DNA of 32,301 nt from Candidatus Binatia bacterium (GCA_036382395.1 DASVHW010000288.1:1-32301); one strand, 5' to 3'; shown: positions 7,603 through 16,910, numbered from the stretch's first letter. The notes: a model not told the origin generated them from the sequence alone. A program made the numbers and translations.

Positions 7603-7972
7603 GGGCTGGAGGAGGTCGGGCGGTCGCCTGCGCTGGCAAAACCAGCACGGGAGGAAAGTCCGGACTCCATAGGGCAAAGGTGGCCGTTAACGGCGGCCCC
7701 GAGTGATCGGGGGAAAGTGCCACAGAAAAGAGACGGCCTCCGGCACGGCCGGAGGAGTCGGTGAAAAGGTGAGCTGTATCACCAGCAGGTCCGGTGACGG
7801 ACCTGCTCGGTAAACCCCACCTGGAGCAAGACCGATAGGAGGGATGCGTTGCCCGCGCAGCCTCCGGGTATGTCGCTAGAGTCGGCCGGCAACGGCCGAC
7901 CCAGAGGAATGACCGCAGACCTTCCCTAGTAGGGGAGGTGACAGAATCCGGCTTATAGACCACCTCCAGCCC
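7603..7972 (+). ncRNA. rnpB: RNase P RNA, bacterial type A
   Basis: The catalytic RNA that removes 5' leaders from tRNA precursors. The ends are fixed by the 10-bp P1 helix, GGGCTGGAGG (7603-7612) with CCTCCAGCCC (7963-7972). Conserved core sequences are present: GAGGAAAGTCCGGAC (7651-7665), AGAGGAATGACCGC (7903-7916) and ACAGAATCCGGCTTATAG (7941-7958). Length is about 370 nt, normal for type A. The GGCAACGGCC-type stem-loops typical of the class are also visible. After P1 comes a C/T-rich stretch (7976-7990) that may help termination, but no separate hairpin is seen. Confidence 0.97.
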
Positions 7973-8007
7973 GAATTCCCCTTTTTCCCCCAACCGTAGC
8001 TTTTTTC

Positions 8008-8036
8008 TTGACAGGTCCGCCGCACGGGCCTATAGT
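8008..8036 (+). promoter_or_regulatory. Near-consensus sigma-70 promoter of the dcw cluster
   Basis: A perfect TTGACA (8008-8013), a 17-base spacer and TATAGT (8031-8036; five of six). Transcription would start near 8043, giving a leader of about 40-50 bases before mraZ that contains the MraZ operator repeats. This is the strongest promoter visible in the window and probably drives mraZ through ftsQ. Confidence 0.85.
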
Positions 8037-8048
8037 TCGCCGGGGTGG

Positions 8049-8093
8049 TGGGAAGAAGTGGGGTAGAATGGTTTAGGAGGACATGTGGTGGGG
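8049..8093 (+). promoter_or_regulatory. MraZ operator (phased TGGGN repeats)
   Basis: TGGGA at 8049-8053, TGGGG at 8059-8063, an imperfect TGGTT at 8069-8073 and another TGGGG at 8089-8093 are all on the same 10-base register. Direct TGGGN repeats with 5-base spacers are the known binding site of MraZ in the E. coli mra leader. Their place just downstream of the promoter and over the mraZ start suggests autoregulation. Confidence 0.75.
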
Positions 8094-8547
8094 TATGTTC
8101 CGCGGAATGTTTGAGCATACCATCGACGAGAAAGGGCGCGTGAGTGTGCCCGCGCGCTTTCGCGAATTTCTGCAAGCCACAAACGACGACCGCGTCGTCA
8201 TCACCAATTTCGTAATGGCTTCCGTGCGTTGTCTGGACGTATACCCGTATGCCGTTTGGCTGCAACTTGAGGAGCGGTTGCGGGCAAAGCCGCAGTTCAA
8301 TCAGCGTGTCATGCGATTCCAGAATTACTACTTTGCCGCCGCTCACGAATGTACCCTCGACAGGCAGGGACGGGTTCTCCTGCCGCCGACTTTGCGCGAC
8401 TACGCCGGGCTCACGAAAGACGTCGTCTTTACTGCGGCCCTAGAGAAGTTCCGCATCTGGGATCGCGACCAATGGCAGCGGGTATTTGGAGAGGCCGAGC
8501 AGGACATCATGGAACGGCCTGAGGACCTGAACGAACTCGGGATTTGA
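8083..8547 (+). CDS. mraZ: Transcriptional regulator MraZ
   Basis: First gene of the dcw cluster; an AbrB-like DNA-binding protein that forms a ring and regulates its own operon. The two SpoVT/AbrB-like halves are clear: FEHTIDEKGRVSVPARFREF and CTLDRQGRVLLPPTLRDYAG. The protein has 154 residues from the ATG at 8083, or 150 from the in-frame ATG at 8095, which gives the usual family start MFRGMFEHTID. AGGAGG (8075-8080) is only two bases from 8083 and 14 from 8095, so neither spacing is ideal and the start is uncertain. Confidence 0.96.
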   Translation: MWWGMFRGMFEHTIDEKGRVSVPARFREFLQATNDDRVVITNFVMASVRCLDVYPYAVWLQLEERLRAKPQFNQRVMRFQNYYFAAAHECTLDRQGRVLLPPTLRDYAGLTKDVVFTAALEKFRIWDRDQWQRVFGEAEQDIMERPEDLNELGI

Positions 8548-8549
8548 AC

Positions 8550-8927
8550 ATGTTACCGCTGTCGCTGGGACGGATCGCAACGCTGGGCACCGAACGTAAG
8601 GACGTCGAGGAGTCTGTTGTCTGGTTCAAACCAGCGAACATCGCATCCGCTACGAGTTCGGAGCTGCGGACGCTGATCACCTGGTTGGGATGTTTCGTTG
8701 CCTTGGGCGTGTTGATTGCGCTGGGCCACGTGTGGCTGCGCCTGAAAGTCGTCGATCTCGGATATCAGGTGGTCACCACGCGCCAGTTGATCGAGAAGCT
8801 TGCGCAGGAAGAGCACGAGCTTACCATCGACATCGCAACCCTCGAGGCGCCCGGTCGTGTGGAGGAGGCGGCGCGGCGCCTCGGGATGGCACGGCCGGAA
8901 AAGGGCCAGGAAGCCGCGTTGCCATGA
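8550..8927 (+). CDS. ftsL: Cell division protein FtsL
   Basis: A small bitopic divisome protein that with FtsQ and FtsB activates FtsWI. The 125-residue protein has a cytoplasmic N-terminal part, one transmembrane helix (LITWLGCFVALGVLIALGHV, about 43-62) and a periplasmic coiled coil (VVTTRQLIEKLAQEEHELTI). It ends with the family-typical AARRLGMARPEKGQ. The ATG at 8550 follows the mraZ stop by two bases; a TTG at 8544 is an alternative. Position just before ftsI supports the call, as FtsL sequences are poorly conserved. The rsmH gene usually found between mraZ and ftsL is absent. Confidence 0.85.
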   Translation: MLPLSLGRIATLGTERKDVEESVVWFKPANIASATSSELRTLITWLGCFVALGVLIALGHVWLRLKVVDLGYQVVTTRQLIEKLAQEEHELTIDIATLEAPGRVEEAARRLGMARPEKGQEAALP

Positions 8928-10852
8928 AACCTGGAGCGTTGCGCATGCGCATCGCTGCCACGGCGGGCGTCTTCTTTATGCTCTTCGTTGTCGCGCTGGC
9001 GCGGGCGTTCCAGCTTTGTGTGATCGAGGGGGCCTCGCTCAAAGAATTGGCGGGCCGGCAGCATCGACAACGGGTTGCGCTGCCGCCTGAGCGCGGTCCC
9101 ATCGTGGACCGCCACGGCGACCTGCTGGCGCTCACGGTCGAATCCGCTGCTGTCTATGCCCGTCCCCGCGCCTTGGAGCAAAGCGGCACAACGATTCCGG
9201 CCCTCTCTCGAGCGCTGGGCGTGGCGCCTGCGTTGGTTGCCGAAAAGATCAAGGCGCCAGAACGCTTTGTGTGGTTGCTACGGAGCGCTACTCCGGAGCA
9301 GGCGGAAGCGGTCGGAGCGTTGGGGCTGCCGGGCGTTGGAAGCGAGTCCACACGACGGCGCTTTTACCCCCGCGGAGATCTCGCTGGCCAGGTGGTCGGA
9401 TTTGCCGGCATTGATTCCCAGGGTCTCGAAGGCGTCGAGTTGGCGTACGATCACGATCTGCGGGGCGCGCTAGAATCGCTGAGTGTGGAACGTGACGCGC
9501 GTGGCCGACGCATGCTCACCGAAGGCGCATGGCAGCCCTTGCCGCGCCAGGGTGCCAGAGTAGAGCTGACCCTGGATGCGAACCTGCAACAGGTGGCCCA
9601 AACCGAACTGCAATCGGCGGTCGCTGCGCGTCGCGCGGCTGCTGGCGTTGCCGTGGTCATGGATCCATCGACGGGCGAGATCTTGGCCTTGGCCAGCGTT
9701 CCTACTTTCGACCCGAACCAAGTCTCTACCGCGACGGCGCACCAGTGGCGAAATCGCGTCATCGCCGACTCCTACGAACCCGGTTCGACCTTTAAGGGCA
9801 TCTTGGCGGCGGCTGCCCTTGAGGCCGGGGTGGTGGGCGTGGAAGACCGCATCTTCTGTGAGAACGGACGCTACGCCATCGGGCGTCGGGTCGTTCACGA
9901 TCACGAACCGTATGGGTGGCTGACTTTCGCCGACGTGATAAAGCATTCGAGCAACATTGGCGCCGGCAAGGTTGGCGAGCGCCTTGGAGCGGAGCGCTTC
10001 GGCAAGGCCATCAGAGACTTCGGCTTTGGCGAGACGACCCGAATCGATCTGCCTGGGGAAGTGCCCGGCCTGCTTCGACCCGCTCAGCAGTGGGGGCGGA
10101 TCAACCTGGTCACTATTAGTTTTGGTCAAGGTATCGCGGTGACACCGATGCAGTTGCTCCGCGCCTACGCGGCCATTGCGAACGGCGGAAAACTCATGCG
10201 GCCGTATGTCGTCCGCCGCATCATCGCGCCGGATGGTGCGGTGCTGCGCGAAAACAGGCCAGAGGTGGTACGCCAGCTGATCTCGCCGCGAACAGCGGCC
10301 GTGGTGACTGGACTGCTGCAGGGTGTGGTCGAGGGGGGCACCGGGACCCAGGCGCGCATCGATGGCATCCCGGTTGCCGGTAAGACCGGTACGGCGCAGA
10401 AAGTGGAGGCCGGCCGATACTCGGCGCGCGACCGGATGTCGTCCTTCATCGGATTCGTACCCGCAAATGCTCCGCGCTTCGTCATTCTGGTGGTTATCGA
10501 TAGTCCCAAGACGGTCACATATGGGGGGATCGTCGCCGCCCCGGTCTTTCGGAAGATCGCGGAGTACGGAGTGGATCGCCTGGGGCTCCGCATCGCGTCG
10601 ACATCAGCGTCGGTCCCCGAAGCGCAGCCGGCAAAGGCGCACTTGGTGAGTTGGAATGCGACCGATGCTGACCGCGGTATGCCGAGCTTCATCGGGCTGA
10701 GCATGCGCCAGGCGCTGATCCAAGCGGATCACGCTGGTTGGGAAGTGCAGACGCAGGGCTCTGGCTTCGTGGTGGAGCAAGACCCCCCGCCGGGTGCGCA
10801 GACCGCGAAGAGCAGAAAACTCGAACTGCGATTTGGCTCAGCAGCCGGCTGA
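8924..10852 (+). CDS. ftsI: Septal transpeptidase FtsI (PBP3) with C-terminal PASTA domain
   Basis: Crosslinks septal peptidoglycan as partner of FtsW. The 642-residue protein has an N-terminal membrane anchor (about 8-30), the dimerisation-domain start PPERGPIVDRHGDLLAL, and the transpeptidase motifs SxxK (Ser288 in EPGSTFK), SxN (Ser342-Ser343-Asn344 in KHSSNIG) and KTG (Lys487 in AGKTGTAQK). From about residue 586 to the end is one PASTA domain (MPSFIGLSMRQALIQADHAG). The ATG at 8924 overlaps the ftsL stop in an ATGA arrangement; the frame is open further upstream, but this start fits the family. The PASTA tail resembles the transpeptidases of Gram-positive bacteria and many deltaproteobacteria more than E. 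coli FtsI. Confidence 0.97.
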   Translation: MKPGALRMRIAATAGVFFMLFVVALARAFQLCVIEGASLKELAGRQHRQRVALPPERGPIVDRHGDLLALTVESAAVYARPRALEQSGTTIPALSRALGVAPALVAEKIKAPERFVWLLRSATPEQAEAVGALGLPGVGSESTRRRFYPRGDLAGQVVGFAGIDSQGLEGVELAYDHDLRGALESLSVERDARGRRMLTEGAWQPLPRQGARVELTLDANLQQVAQTELQSAVAARRAAAGVAVVMDPSTGEILALASVPTFDPNQVSTATAHQWRNRVIADSYEPGSTFKGILAAAALEAGVVGVEDRIFCENGRYAIGRRVVHDHEPYGWLTFADVIKHSSNIGAGKVGERLGAERFGKAIRDFGFGETTRIDLPGEVPGLLRPAQQWGRINLVTISFGQGIAVTPMQLLRAYAAIANGGKLMRPYVVRRIIAPDGAVLRENRPEVVRQLISPRTAAVVTGLLQGVVEGGTGTQARIDGIPVAGKTGTAQKVEAGRYSARDRMSSFIGFVPANAPRFVILVVIDSPKTVTYGGIVAAPVFRKIAEYGVDRLGLRIASTSASVPEAQPAKAHLVSWNATDADRGMPSFIGLSMRQALIQADHAGWEVQTQGSGFVVEQDPPPGAQTAKSRKLELRFGSAAG

Positions 10853-10856
10853 CGCT

Positions 10857-12293
10857 ATGACCATATCAGCAATTGCCAAGCAGGTGTGCACCACGTCGAT
10901 GAACTGGACCTTGCAAGACGTCGTTGCCGCCACGGGGGGAACTGCGATCCCCGGGGCGTCCGATCGGCTCTTCAGTTCGGTGACGACCGACTCCCGCCAT
11001 GTGGAGCCGGGCGGGCTGTTCTTCGCATTACGGGGGCCCCAGCATGATGGCCACGATTTTGTACCGGAGGCCGTCCGCTTGGGTGTCGCCGGCGCGGTGG
11101 TCGATCATCGGATCAATCAGGTATCCGCAACTCAGGTGTGCGTGCCGGATACTCTCAAGGCGCTGGGTGATCTAGCGCTCTGGACCCGTCTGCGCAGGCC
11201 CGTTCAGGTGGTTGCCGTTACCGGCAGCAACGGCAAGACCACGACCAAGGAAATGATCGCTGCGATCTGCGCCGCCGCTGATCCTCCACCGCCACGGACG
11301 CGGATCTTGAAGACGGAAGGGAACGAGAACAATCTGATCGGTCTGCCCCGTACGGTGCTTCGCCTGCGTGGTGACGAAGCCGTCGCCGTGCTGGAAATGG
11401 GCATGAATCGACCCGGCGAGATCGCGCGTCTGACGGAGATCGCACGGCCCGATTACGCCGTCATCACGAACGTCGGACCTGCGCATCTGGCAGGCTTCGG
11501 GGGCAGTATCGCTGGTGTGGCGGCCGCGAAAGCGGAACTCTTTGCCGGTCTTACCCGGGACGCGGTGATGGCCGTCAATGCCGACGACGAGTGGGTGCGA
11601 AGGATGGCGACGCCGTTCCAGGCCCGCAAGGTCACGTTCGGTACGGAGGGCGAAGTGCGTGCCCGCGCCGTGGCGGATTTTGGAACCGACGGCATCGCGT
11701 TTGATCTCGTCATTGCGGGCCGAGCCAGCCGAGTGCGCCTGCATTTCGTCGGACACCATAACGTGGCCAACGCCTTGGCGGCGGCGGCGATCGGACATGC
11801 GATGGGCGTCAGCCTCGAGGTGATTGCCCGCGGCTTGGAGAGCGCCTTCGTCACACCGATGCGGATGCAGGTTGCACGCCTGCCGAACGGCGTGACCGTG
11901 ATCAATGACGCATACAACGCAAACCCGTCCAGCGTGGAGGCCGCCTTGATGGCGTTGCGACGCTTTTCCGGACGGCCAGTGGTGGTGTTGGGGGAGATGT
12001 GGGAGCTGGGCGACGAGGCCCGGCGCGCTCACCGTTTCATCGGCGAGCGCGCCGCGGCCCTCGGCGTGCAACAGCTGTTCTTGCTCGGGGCGCAGGCCGA
12101 CGCGGTGGCGGACGGCGCGCGCGCGGGCGGCATGCACCCGGACGCGATTCATGTCTGCGGCTCCCATGCCGAGGTGGCGGAAGCGGTGGCGGCCCGATGG
12201 CAGCCGGGCGACATTGTGCTCGTCAAGGGATCACGCGGCATGAAGATGGAAGAGGTGGTGCGGCTGCTGGAAAGAGCGAGGAGTATGCCGTGA
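10857..12293 (+). CDS. murF: UDP-MurNAc-tripeptide:D-Ala-D-Ala ligase MurF
   Basis: Adds D-alanyl-D-alanine to UDP-MurNAc-tripeptide, the last cytoplasmic ligation. The 478-residue protein has the N-terminal [18 protein letters not shown], the P-loop [13 protein letters not shown] (about 121-133), the MurF-typical [12 protein letters not shown] and [13 protein letters not shown], and [11 protein letters not shown] in the C-terminal half. These MurF-specific motifs rule out MurE. An alternative ATG at 10899 ([14 protein letters not shown]) aligns well with known N-termini; neither start has a strong Shine-Dalgarno. The gene follows ftsI by four bases, with no murE between them. Confidence 0.96.
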   Translation: MTISAIAKQVCTTSMNWTLQDVVAATGGTAIPGASDRLFSSVTTDSRHVEPGGLFFALRGPQHDGHDFVPEAVRLGVAGAVVDHRINQVSATQVCVPDTLKALGDLALWTRLRRPVQVVAVTGSNGKTTTKEMIAAICAAADPPPPRTRILKTEGNENNLIGLPRTVLRLRGDEAVAVLEMGMNRPGEIARLTEIARPDYAVITNVGPAHLAGFGGSIAGVAAAKAELFAGLTRDAVMAVNADDEWVRRMATPFQARKVTFGTEGEVRARAVADFGTDGIAFDLVIAGRASRVRLHFVGHHNVANALAAAAIGHAMGVSLEVIARGLESAFVTPMRMQVARLPNGVTVINDAYNANPSSVEAALMALRRFSGRPVVVLGEMWELGDEARRAHRFIGERAAALGVQQLFLLGAQADAVADGARAGGMHPDAIHVCGSHAEVAEAVAARWQPGDIVLVKGSRGMKMEEVVRLLERARSMP

Positions 12294-13369
12294 TGCTGTA
12301 TCACCTCCTGTACCCGCTCCACGGGGCATACTCTCTCTTCAACGTCTTTCGATACATAACTTTCCGTACGCTGATTGCCGCCATCACCTCATTGCTGATT
12401 TCCTTTCTCCTCGGACCGTGGCTCATTCGGCGTCTGACGGCGCGGCAGATCGGACAAACGATCCGTCCGGACGGCCCACAGAGCCATTTGTCAAAAGCCG
12501 GCACCCCGACGATGGGGGGTACGCTGATCCTCTTTTCATTGGTACTGACGACGCTGCTGTTGGCGGACCTCACCAATCTCTATGTCTGGCTTGCCGTGGG
12601 AGTCACCATAGCCTACGCCATCATCGGCTTCGCCGACGATTATCGGAAGCTTCGGCGTGGTCACGCCCGCGGTCTGAGCGGGGCTGCCAAGTTGTTTGCC
12701 CAGTTCGGGGTGGCCCTGGTAGCCGGATTGCTCTTATTCTGGAAGCATGACTTCAGCACCGCCGTGTTCTTCCCATTTGTCAAAGAACTGCACCCCGATC
12801 TCGGTTGGTGGTACGTCCCGTTCGCGGCTGTCGTCGTGGTGGGTACTTCCAACGCTGTGAATCTCACCGATGGCCTCGACGGCCTGGCGATCGGGCCGGT
12901 GATGACCACCGCGTTCACTTACGGCGTTTTTGCCTACGTGACCGGGAACGTGAAGCTGGCGGAGTACCTCCAAATTCCTTATGTCCACGGCGCCGGGGAA
13001 TTGGCCATCTTTTGTGGCGCCTTACTCTGCGCTGGCCTCGGTTTCCTGTGGTTCAATGCCTATCCCGCTGAGATGTTCATGGGGGATGTCGGCTCCCTGC
13101 CATTGGGCGCGGCGCTCGCCATCGTGGCACTGGTCACCAAACAGGAAATTGTCTTGGTGATCGTCGGCGGCGTTTTCGTCGTCGAGGCGTTGTCGGTGAT
13201 CTTTCAGGTTGCGTCGTTCAAGCTCCGCCAGAAGCGCATCTTCCGCATGGCGCCGATCCACCATCATTTCGAGCTGCTGGGTTGGCCCGAACCGCAGATC
13301 ATTGTGCGCTTTTGGATCATCTCGATCATCTGCGCCCTGTTGGCGCTCAGCACTTTGAAGTTGCGATGA
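12293..13369 (+). CDS. mraY: Phospho-MurNAc-pentapeptide translocase MraY
   Basis: Transfers phospho-MurNAc-pentapeptide to undecaprenyl phosphate, making lipid I at the inner membrane. The 358-residue polytopic protein has about ten membrane helices. Diagnostic motifs are [40 protein letters not shown] and [13 protein letters not shown]. The ATG shares one base with the murF stop (TGATG), indicating coupling. The frame is open far upstream inside murF, but only the start at 12293 gives the normal N-terminus. Confidence 0.98.
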   Translation: MLYHLLYPLHGAYSLFNVFRYITFRTLIAAITSLLISFLLGPWLIRRLTARQIGQTIRPDGPQSHLSKAGTPTMGGTLILFSLVLTTLLLADLTNLYVWLAVGVTIAYAIIGFADDYRKLRRGHARGLSGAAKLFAQFGVALVAGLLLFWKHDFSTAVFFPFVKELHPDLGWWYVPFAAVVVVGTSNAVNLTDGLDGLAIGPVMTTAFTYGVFAYVTGNVKLAEYLQIPYVHGAGELAIFCGALLCAGLGFLWFNAYPAEMFMGDVGSLPLGAALAIVALVTKQEIVLVIVGGVFVVEALSVIFQVASFKLRQKRIFRMAPIHHHFELLGWPEPQIIVRFWIISIICALLALSTLKLR

Positions 13370-14703
13370 TGCTCAACGTTGCCGGTCAGCAGTTTCTTGT
13401 CATCGGTGCGGGCAAAACAGGCCAGAGTGTCGCGGCCTTCCTGGCGCGGTACGGAGCGCGCACCCGCCTGGTTGAACGAACGGCCGAGGCGCTGGCGCGG
13501 GCGACGCTGCCTGCCGGGATCGAAACCAGCGTGGGGGACAGCACTGAGGATCTGCTGCGCGGCGTCGACGTGGTCATCCCCAGCCCAGGGGTGGCACGCA
13601 CACACGGGCTGCTGCGTCGCGCCGTCAGCCGCGGTGTGCCCGTCATGAGTGAGATCGAACTGGCGGCGCGCGTCCTGGCTTGCCCGATCTTGGCGGTGAC
13701 CGGCACCAACGGGAAGAGCACCACCACCGTACTCCTTGGCAACATGCTGAAAGAGGCGGGCTTGCGGGTGTTCGTAGGCGGTAACCTCGGCACGCCGTTG
13801 ATTGACGCGTGTGCGGCGGAGCAGGAGTTTGAAGCCGCCGTGGTCGAGGTCTCGAGCTTCCAGCTGGAGTGGGTGTACACCTTCCGACCTCAGGTTGCCC
13901 TGTTGCTGAATATGACCCCGGACCACTTGGACCGCTACCCGAACATGGATGAGTACCAGCGTGCCAAAGCCGCGCTCCTGGCGGCACAGCAGCCGGGCGA
14001 TGTTGCGGTGTTGAACCGCGATGACCCGTGGGTTTGGGAACAGCGCCGCAGGACACGGGCGGCGACGATTTCGTTCGGGCGCGAACCGGTCGAGTTCGGC
14101 AGCTTCGTTGACGGAAACGCGATCATCTACTGGGGCCCGGATCCTCTGCCGCGCAGGTTCGCGCTCGATGCCGTGATGTTGCAGGGTACGCACAACCGCG
14201 AAAACATGATGGCGGCGGTCACCGCCGCCGCGATCTGGGGCATCCCGGACGCCGCCATTCAGCGAGCCCTGGAGAACACTCGCGGCTTGCCGCATCGCCT
14301 CGCGCTCGTCGGTGAGCGCGACGGGGTGTGCTTCTATGACGATTCCAAAGGAACGAACGTCGGCGCCATGGAAAAATCGGTGGCGAGCTTCAGCGGCAAC
14401 GTCATCCTGCTCGCCGGCGGCTACGACAAGGGCGGCGACTTTACGGCACTGACCCCGTTGCTGCGGACCCACGTCAAACATCTGGTGCTGTTCGGCGCTG
14501 CGGGACCGACGATCCACGCGCAGCTGGGTGACGCGGTTCCAGCCTCCACCGTGCCCGACCTGGCGGCAGCGGTTCGTACCGCCGCTGCGCACGCCGGTCC
14601 GGGCGACACCGTGCTCCTGTCGCCGGGGTGCGCGAGCTTTGATGAATTCACCGACTATGCTGCCCGTGGCAGACGCTTTCGGGAACTGGTGGAGGCGTTA
14701 TGA
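13366..14703 (+). CDS. murD: UDP-MurNAc-L-alanine:D-glutamate ligase MurD
   Basis: Adds D-glutamate to UDP-MurNAc-L-Ala in the cytoplasm. The 445-residue protein has an N-terminal Rossmann part ([20 protein letters not shown]), the P-loop [11 protein letters not shown] (about 111-121), [19 protein letters not shown] and the C-terminal [14 protein letters not shown] and [15 protein letters not shown], all typical of MurD. The ATG at 13366 overlaps the mraY stop (ATGA); the next codon is also ATG (13369), so either may be used. Confidence 0.97.
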   Translation: MMLNVAGQQFLVIGAGKTGQSVAAFLARYGARTRLVERTAEALARATLPAGIETSVGDSTEDLLRGVDVVIPSPGVARTHGLLRRAVSRGVPVMSEIELAARVLACPILAVTGTNGKSTTTVLLGNMLKEAGLRVFVGGNLGTPLIDACAAEQEFEAAVVEVSSFQLEWVYTFRPQVALLLNMTPDHLDRYPNMDEYQRAKAALLAAQQPGDVAVLNRDDPWVWEQRRRTRAATISFGREPVEFGSFVDGNAIIYWGPDPLPRRFALDAVMLQGTHNRENMMAAVTAAAIWGIPDAAIQRALENTRGLPHRLALVGERDGVCFYDDSKGTNVGAMEKSVASFSGNVILLAGGYDKGGDFTALTPLLRTHVKHLVLFGAAGPTIHAQLGDAVPASTVPDLAAAVRTAAAHAGPGDTVLLSPGCASFDEFTDYAARGRRFRELVEAL

Positions 14704-15836
14704 AGATCGCGCAGCTTGACAGCCTGCGGCAACGCGTCGTCATGCCGCGCCTGAATCGGCCAGATCTCTGGTTGCTGATTGCGGCGGCAGGCTTGACGGG
14801 GCTGGGCATCGTGATGGTCTTCAACGCCAGCTATTTCTTCGCACAAGATCGGTACGGAGACCCGTTGATTTTCTTCCGCAAACAGCTTTTCGCGCTCGGT
14901 TGCGGCGCTGCGTTGCTGTTGATCGTCTCGCACCTACGCCTGGAATGGTTCGAGCGCATCGCGTACCCTGCGTTCATTCTCATCATGGTGGCCCTGGCGC
15001 TGGTCTTTGTGCCCGGCGTGGGCCTGACCCGCGGCGGAGCGCGCCGATGGATTGGTATCGGCCCGTTCAGTTTTCAGCCGTCCGAATTCGCCAAGATCAT
15101 TGTCGTTCTCTATCTCGCCCGTTCGATCGCCCGCAAACGCGAGCGCATGACGGAGTTCTTCACCGGCGTTGTGCCGCACCTGGTCGTTGTCGGCCTGTGT
15201 GCGCTGTTCGTCGTCGTCCAGCCGGACTTCGGCACGGCGGCGATCTTGGTGCTGGTCTTGGTCCTGATGCTGTACGGGGGCGGGGCCCGTCCCGCGCATC
15301 TCATGGGTCTGGCCTTGACCACGCTGCCGGTGGTGGGCTTCGCGCTTGTCCGGGCACCGTACCGTTGGCGGCGCATCCTCGCTTTCGTCGACCCATGGCG
15401 ATATAGCCAGGACATTGCGTTTCAGCTGGTCCAATCACTCATCTCCTTCGGCTCCGGAGGGCTCACGGGCATCGGCCTGGGCGGGAGCAAACAGAAGATG
15501 TTCTTCTTGCCGGAAGCACATACGGATTTCATCTTCGCTTTGATCGGGGAGGAGCTCGGTTTGGTTGGTGCGCTCGCCGTGCTGGCGCTGTTCGCGGTGG
15601 TTGGGATACGCGGGTTCCGCATTGCCCTCCGCCATCCGGATCCCTTCGCCAGCATGCTAGCTTTGGGCCTTACCCTGGTGATATTGTTGGAAGCAGTGGT
15701 CAATGTTGGGGTGGTGCTGGGGCTGCTGCCTACGAAGGGGCTCGCGTTACCCTTCTTGAGCTATGGTGGATCCGCCTTGATCGGCACGCTGGTGCAGATC
15801 GGTATTCTCGCATCATTGTCGCGGGTGACTGGCTAG
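14700..15836 (+). CDS. ftsW: Septal peptidoglycan polymerase FtsW
   Basis: A SEDS-family glycosyltransferase that polymerises lipid II at the septum with FtsI. The 378-residue protein is highly hydrophobic with about ten helices. Signatures are FSFQPSEFAKI, QPDFGTAAILVLV, LPEAHTDFIFALIGEELGL and LPFLSYGGSAL. The start overlaps the murD stop (ATGA). Position in the division cluster favours FtsW over the elongation paralogue RodA. Confidence 0.96.
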   Translation: MKIAQLDSLRQRVVMPRLNRPDLWLLIAAAGLTGLGIVMVFNASYFFAQDRYGDPLIFFRKQLFALGCGAALLLIVSHLRLEWFERIAYPAFILIMVALALVFVPGVGLTRGGARRWIGIGPFSFQPSEFAKIIVVLYLARSIARKRERMTEFFTGVVPHLVVVGLCALFVVVQPDFGTAAILVLVLVLMLYGGGARPAHLMGLALTTLPVVGFALVRAPYRWRRILAFVDPWRYSQDIAFQLVQSLISFGSGGLTGIGLGGSKQKMFFLPEAHTDFIFALIGEELGLVGALAVLALFAVVGIRGFRIALRHPDPFASMLALGLTLVILLEAVVNVGVVLGLLPTKGLALPFLSYGGSALIGTLVQIGILASLSRVTG

Positions 15837-15838
15837 GA

Positions 15839-16909
15839 ATGCGTATGATCGTTGCGGGGGGTGGAACCGGCGGACACCTCTTCCCGGGCTTGGCCGTGGC
15901 GGAGGCCCTGGCCGCGCAGGAGGATGCAAGCATCCTTTTTGTTGGCAGCGCCTACGGCTTCGAAGCGAGAGCTCTGCCCCGGACGCGTTTCTCCTTTCGC
16001 GCGCTCCACGTGCGCGGTGTGCGCGGGCGTGGCGTGCGCGGGGTGCTGGAGTTCGTCTGGCGGTTACCGCTGGCGGTGCTTCAGTCATGGCACATCGTCG
16101 GGACGTTCCGGCCGACACTGGTTCTCGGGCTTGGTGGATATGGCTCGGTGCCCGTCGCCGTGGCGGCATGGCTGCGTCGCATCCCTCTCCTCCTGCTCGA
16201 GCAGAATGCGCACCCGGGTCTGGCGAATCGGGGGCTCGCCCGCCTGGCCCGCAAGATCTGTACGACCTACGCGGAGAGCGCGCATTTCTTCCCCGCTGGC
16301 AAGGCCGTGCACACCGGCAATCCGGTGCGCCAGCTCTCCTGCGCCCGAGGCCCATCGCCGGAGCACTTCACCATTTTCGCCTTCGGCGGCAGCCAGGGCG
16401 CGCACGCCATCAACTGTGCCATGGCCGGCGCGGCGGCGATCCTCGCCAAGCAAGTCCCCGGGCTACGCATCCTGCATCAAACCGGCGCGGCGGACCTGGA
16501 GTGGGTGAAGCGGCGGTACGAAGAATTGGGTGTCGATGTCGAGGTGTTCGAGTTTGTGCGCGACATGGGTGATGCCTACGGGCGTGCTGACCTCGTCGTC
16601 TGTCGTGCCGGGGCGACGACTCTCGCCGAGCTGAGCACGGTGGCGAAGCCGTCCATCCTCGTGCCGTACCCATTTGCTGCAGATGACCATCAGCGGATGA
16701 ATGCCGAGATTCTGAGAGACCGCGGTGCGGCGGAGATGATCGTGAACGCCGAGTTGAGTGGGGAGAGACTGTCGGCTTGCGTACTGGCGCTGGCGCGCGA
16801 TCGCGAGCGGCTGCGGACCATGGGGACGGCGGCCAGGAGCCTCGCGGTGCCCGATGCGACCGACCGGGTGGTGACGGTGTGCCGGCAGGTCGAGGCAGGG
16901 GAGAGATGA
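15839..16909 (+). CDS. murG: Lipid II synthase MurG (GlcNAc transferase)
   Basis: Adds GlcNAc from UDP-GlcNAc to lipid I, giving lipid II, on the inner face of the inner membrane. The 356-residue GT-B protein starts with the glycine-rich loop AGGGTGGHLFPGLAVAEAL and contains LGLGGYGSVPVAVAAW, LLEQNAHPGLANR, AFGGSQGAHAIN and CRAGATTLAEL with the downstream PYPFAADDHQ, all family hallmarks. It starts two bases after the ftsW stop. Confidence 0.97.
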   Translation: MRMIVAGGGTGGHLFPGLAVAEALAAQEDASILFVGSAYGFEARALPRTRFSFRALHVRGVRGRGVRGVLEFVWRLPLAVLQSWHIVGTFRPTLVLGLGGYGSVPVAVAAWLRRIPLLLLEQNAHPGLANRGLARLARKICTTYAESAHFFPAGKAVHTGNPVRQLSCARGPSPEHFTIFAFGGSQGAHAINCAMAGAAAILAKQVPGLRILHQTGAADLEWVKRRYEELGVDVEVFEFVRDMGDAYGRADLVVCRAGATTLAELSTVAKPSILVPYPFAADDHQRMNAEILRDRGAAEMIVNAELSGERLSACVLALARDRERLRTMGTAARSLAVPDATDRVVTVCRQVEAGER

Positions 16910-16910
16910 G

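Noticed and set aside
7589-7993. Minus-strand frame of 134 codons across rnpB
   Set aside because: It lies almost wholly on the antisense of RNase P RNA, which explains the sequence. Such spurious proteins opposite rnpB are a known annotation artefact.
11172-12167. Long minus-strand frame (331 codons) opposite murF
   Set aside because: Antisense shadow of a well-supported gene in high-GC DNA; His/Arg-rich and without family motifs.
13264-14592. Minus-strand frame of 442 codons opposite murD
   Set aside because: Same reason: it mirrors murD codon positions, has Gln/Arg/His-rich composition and no domain signal.
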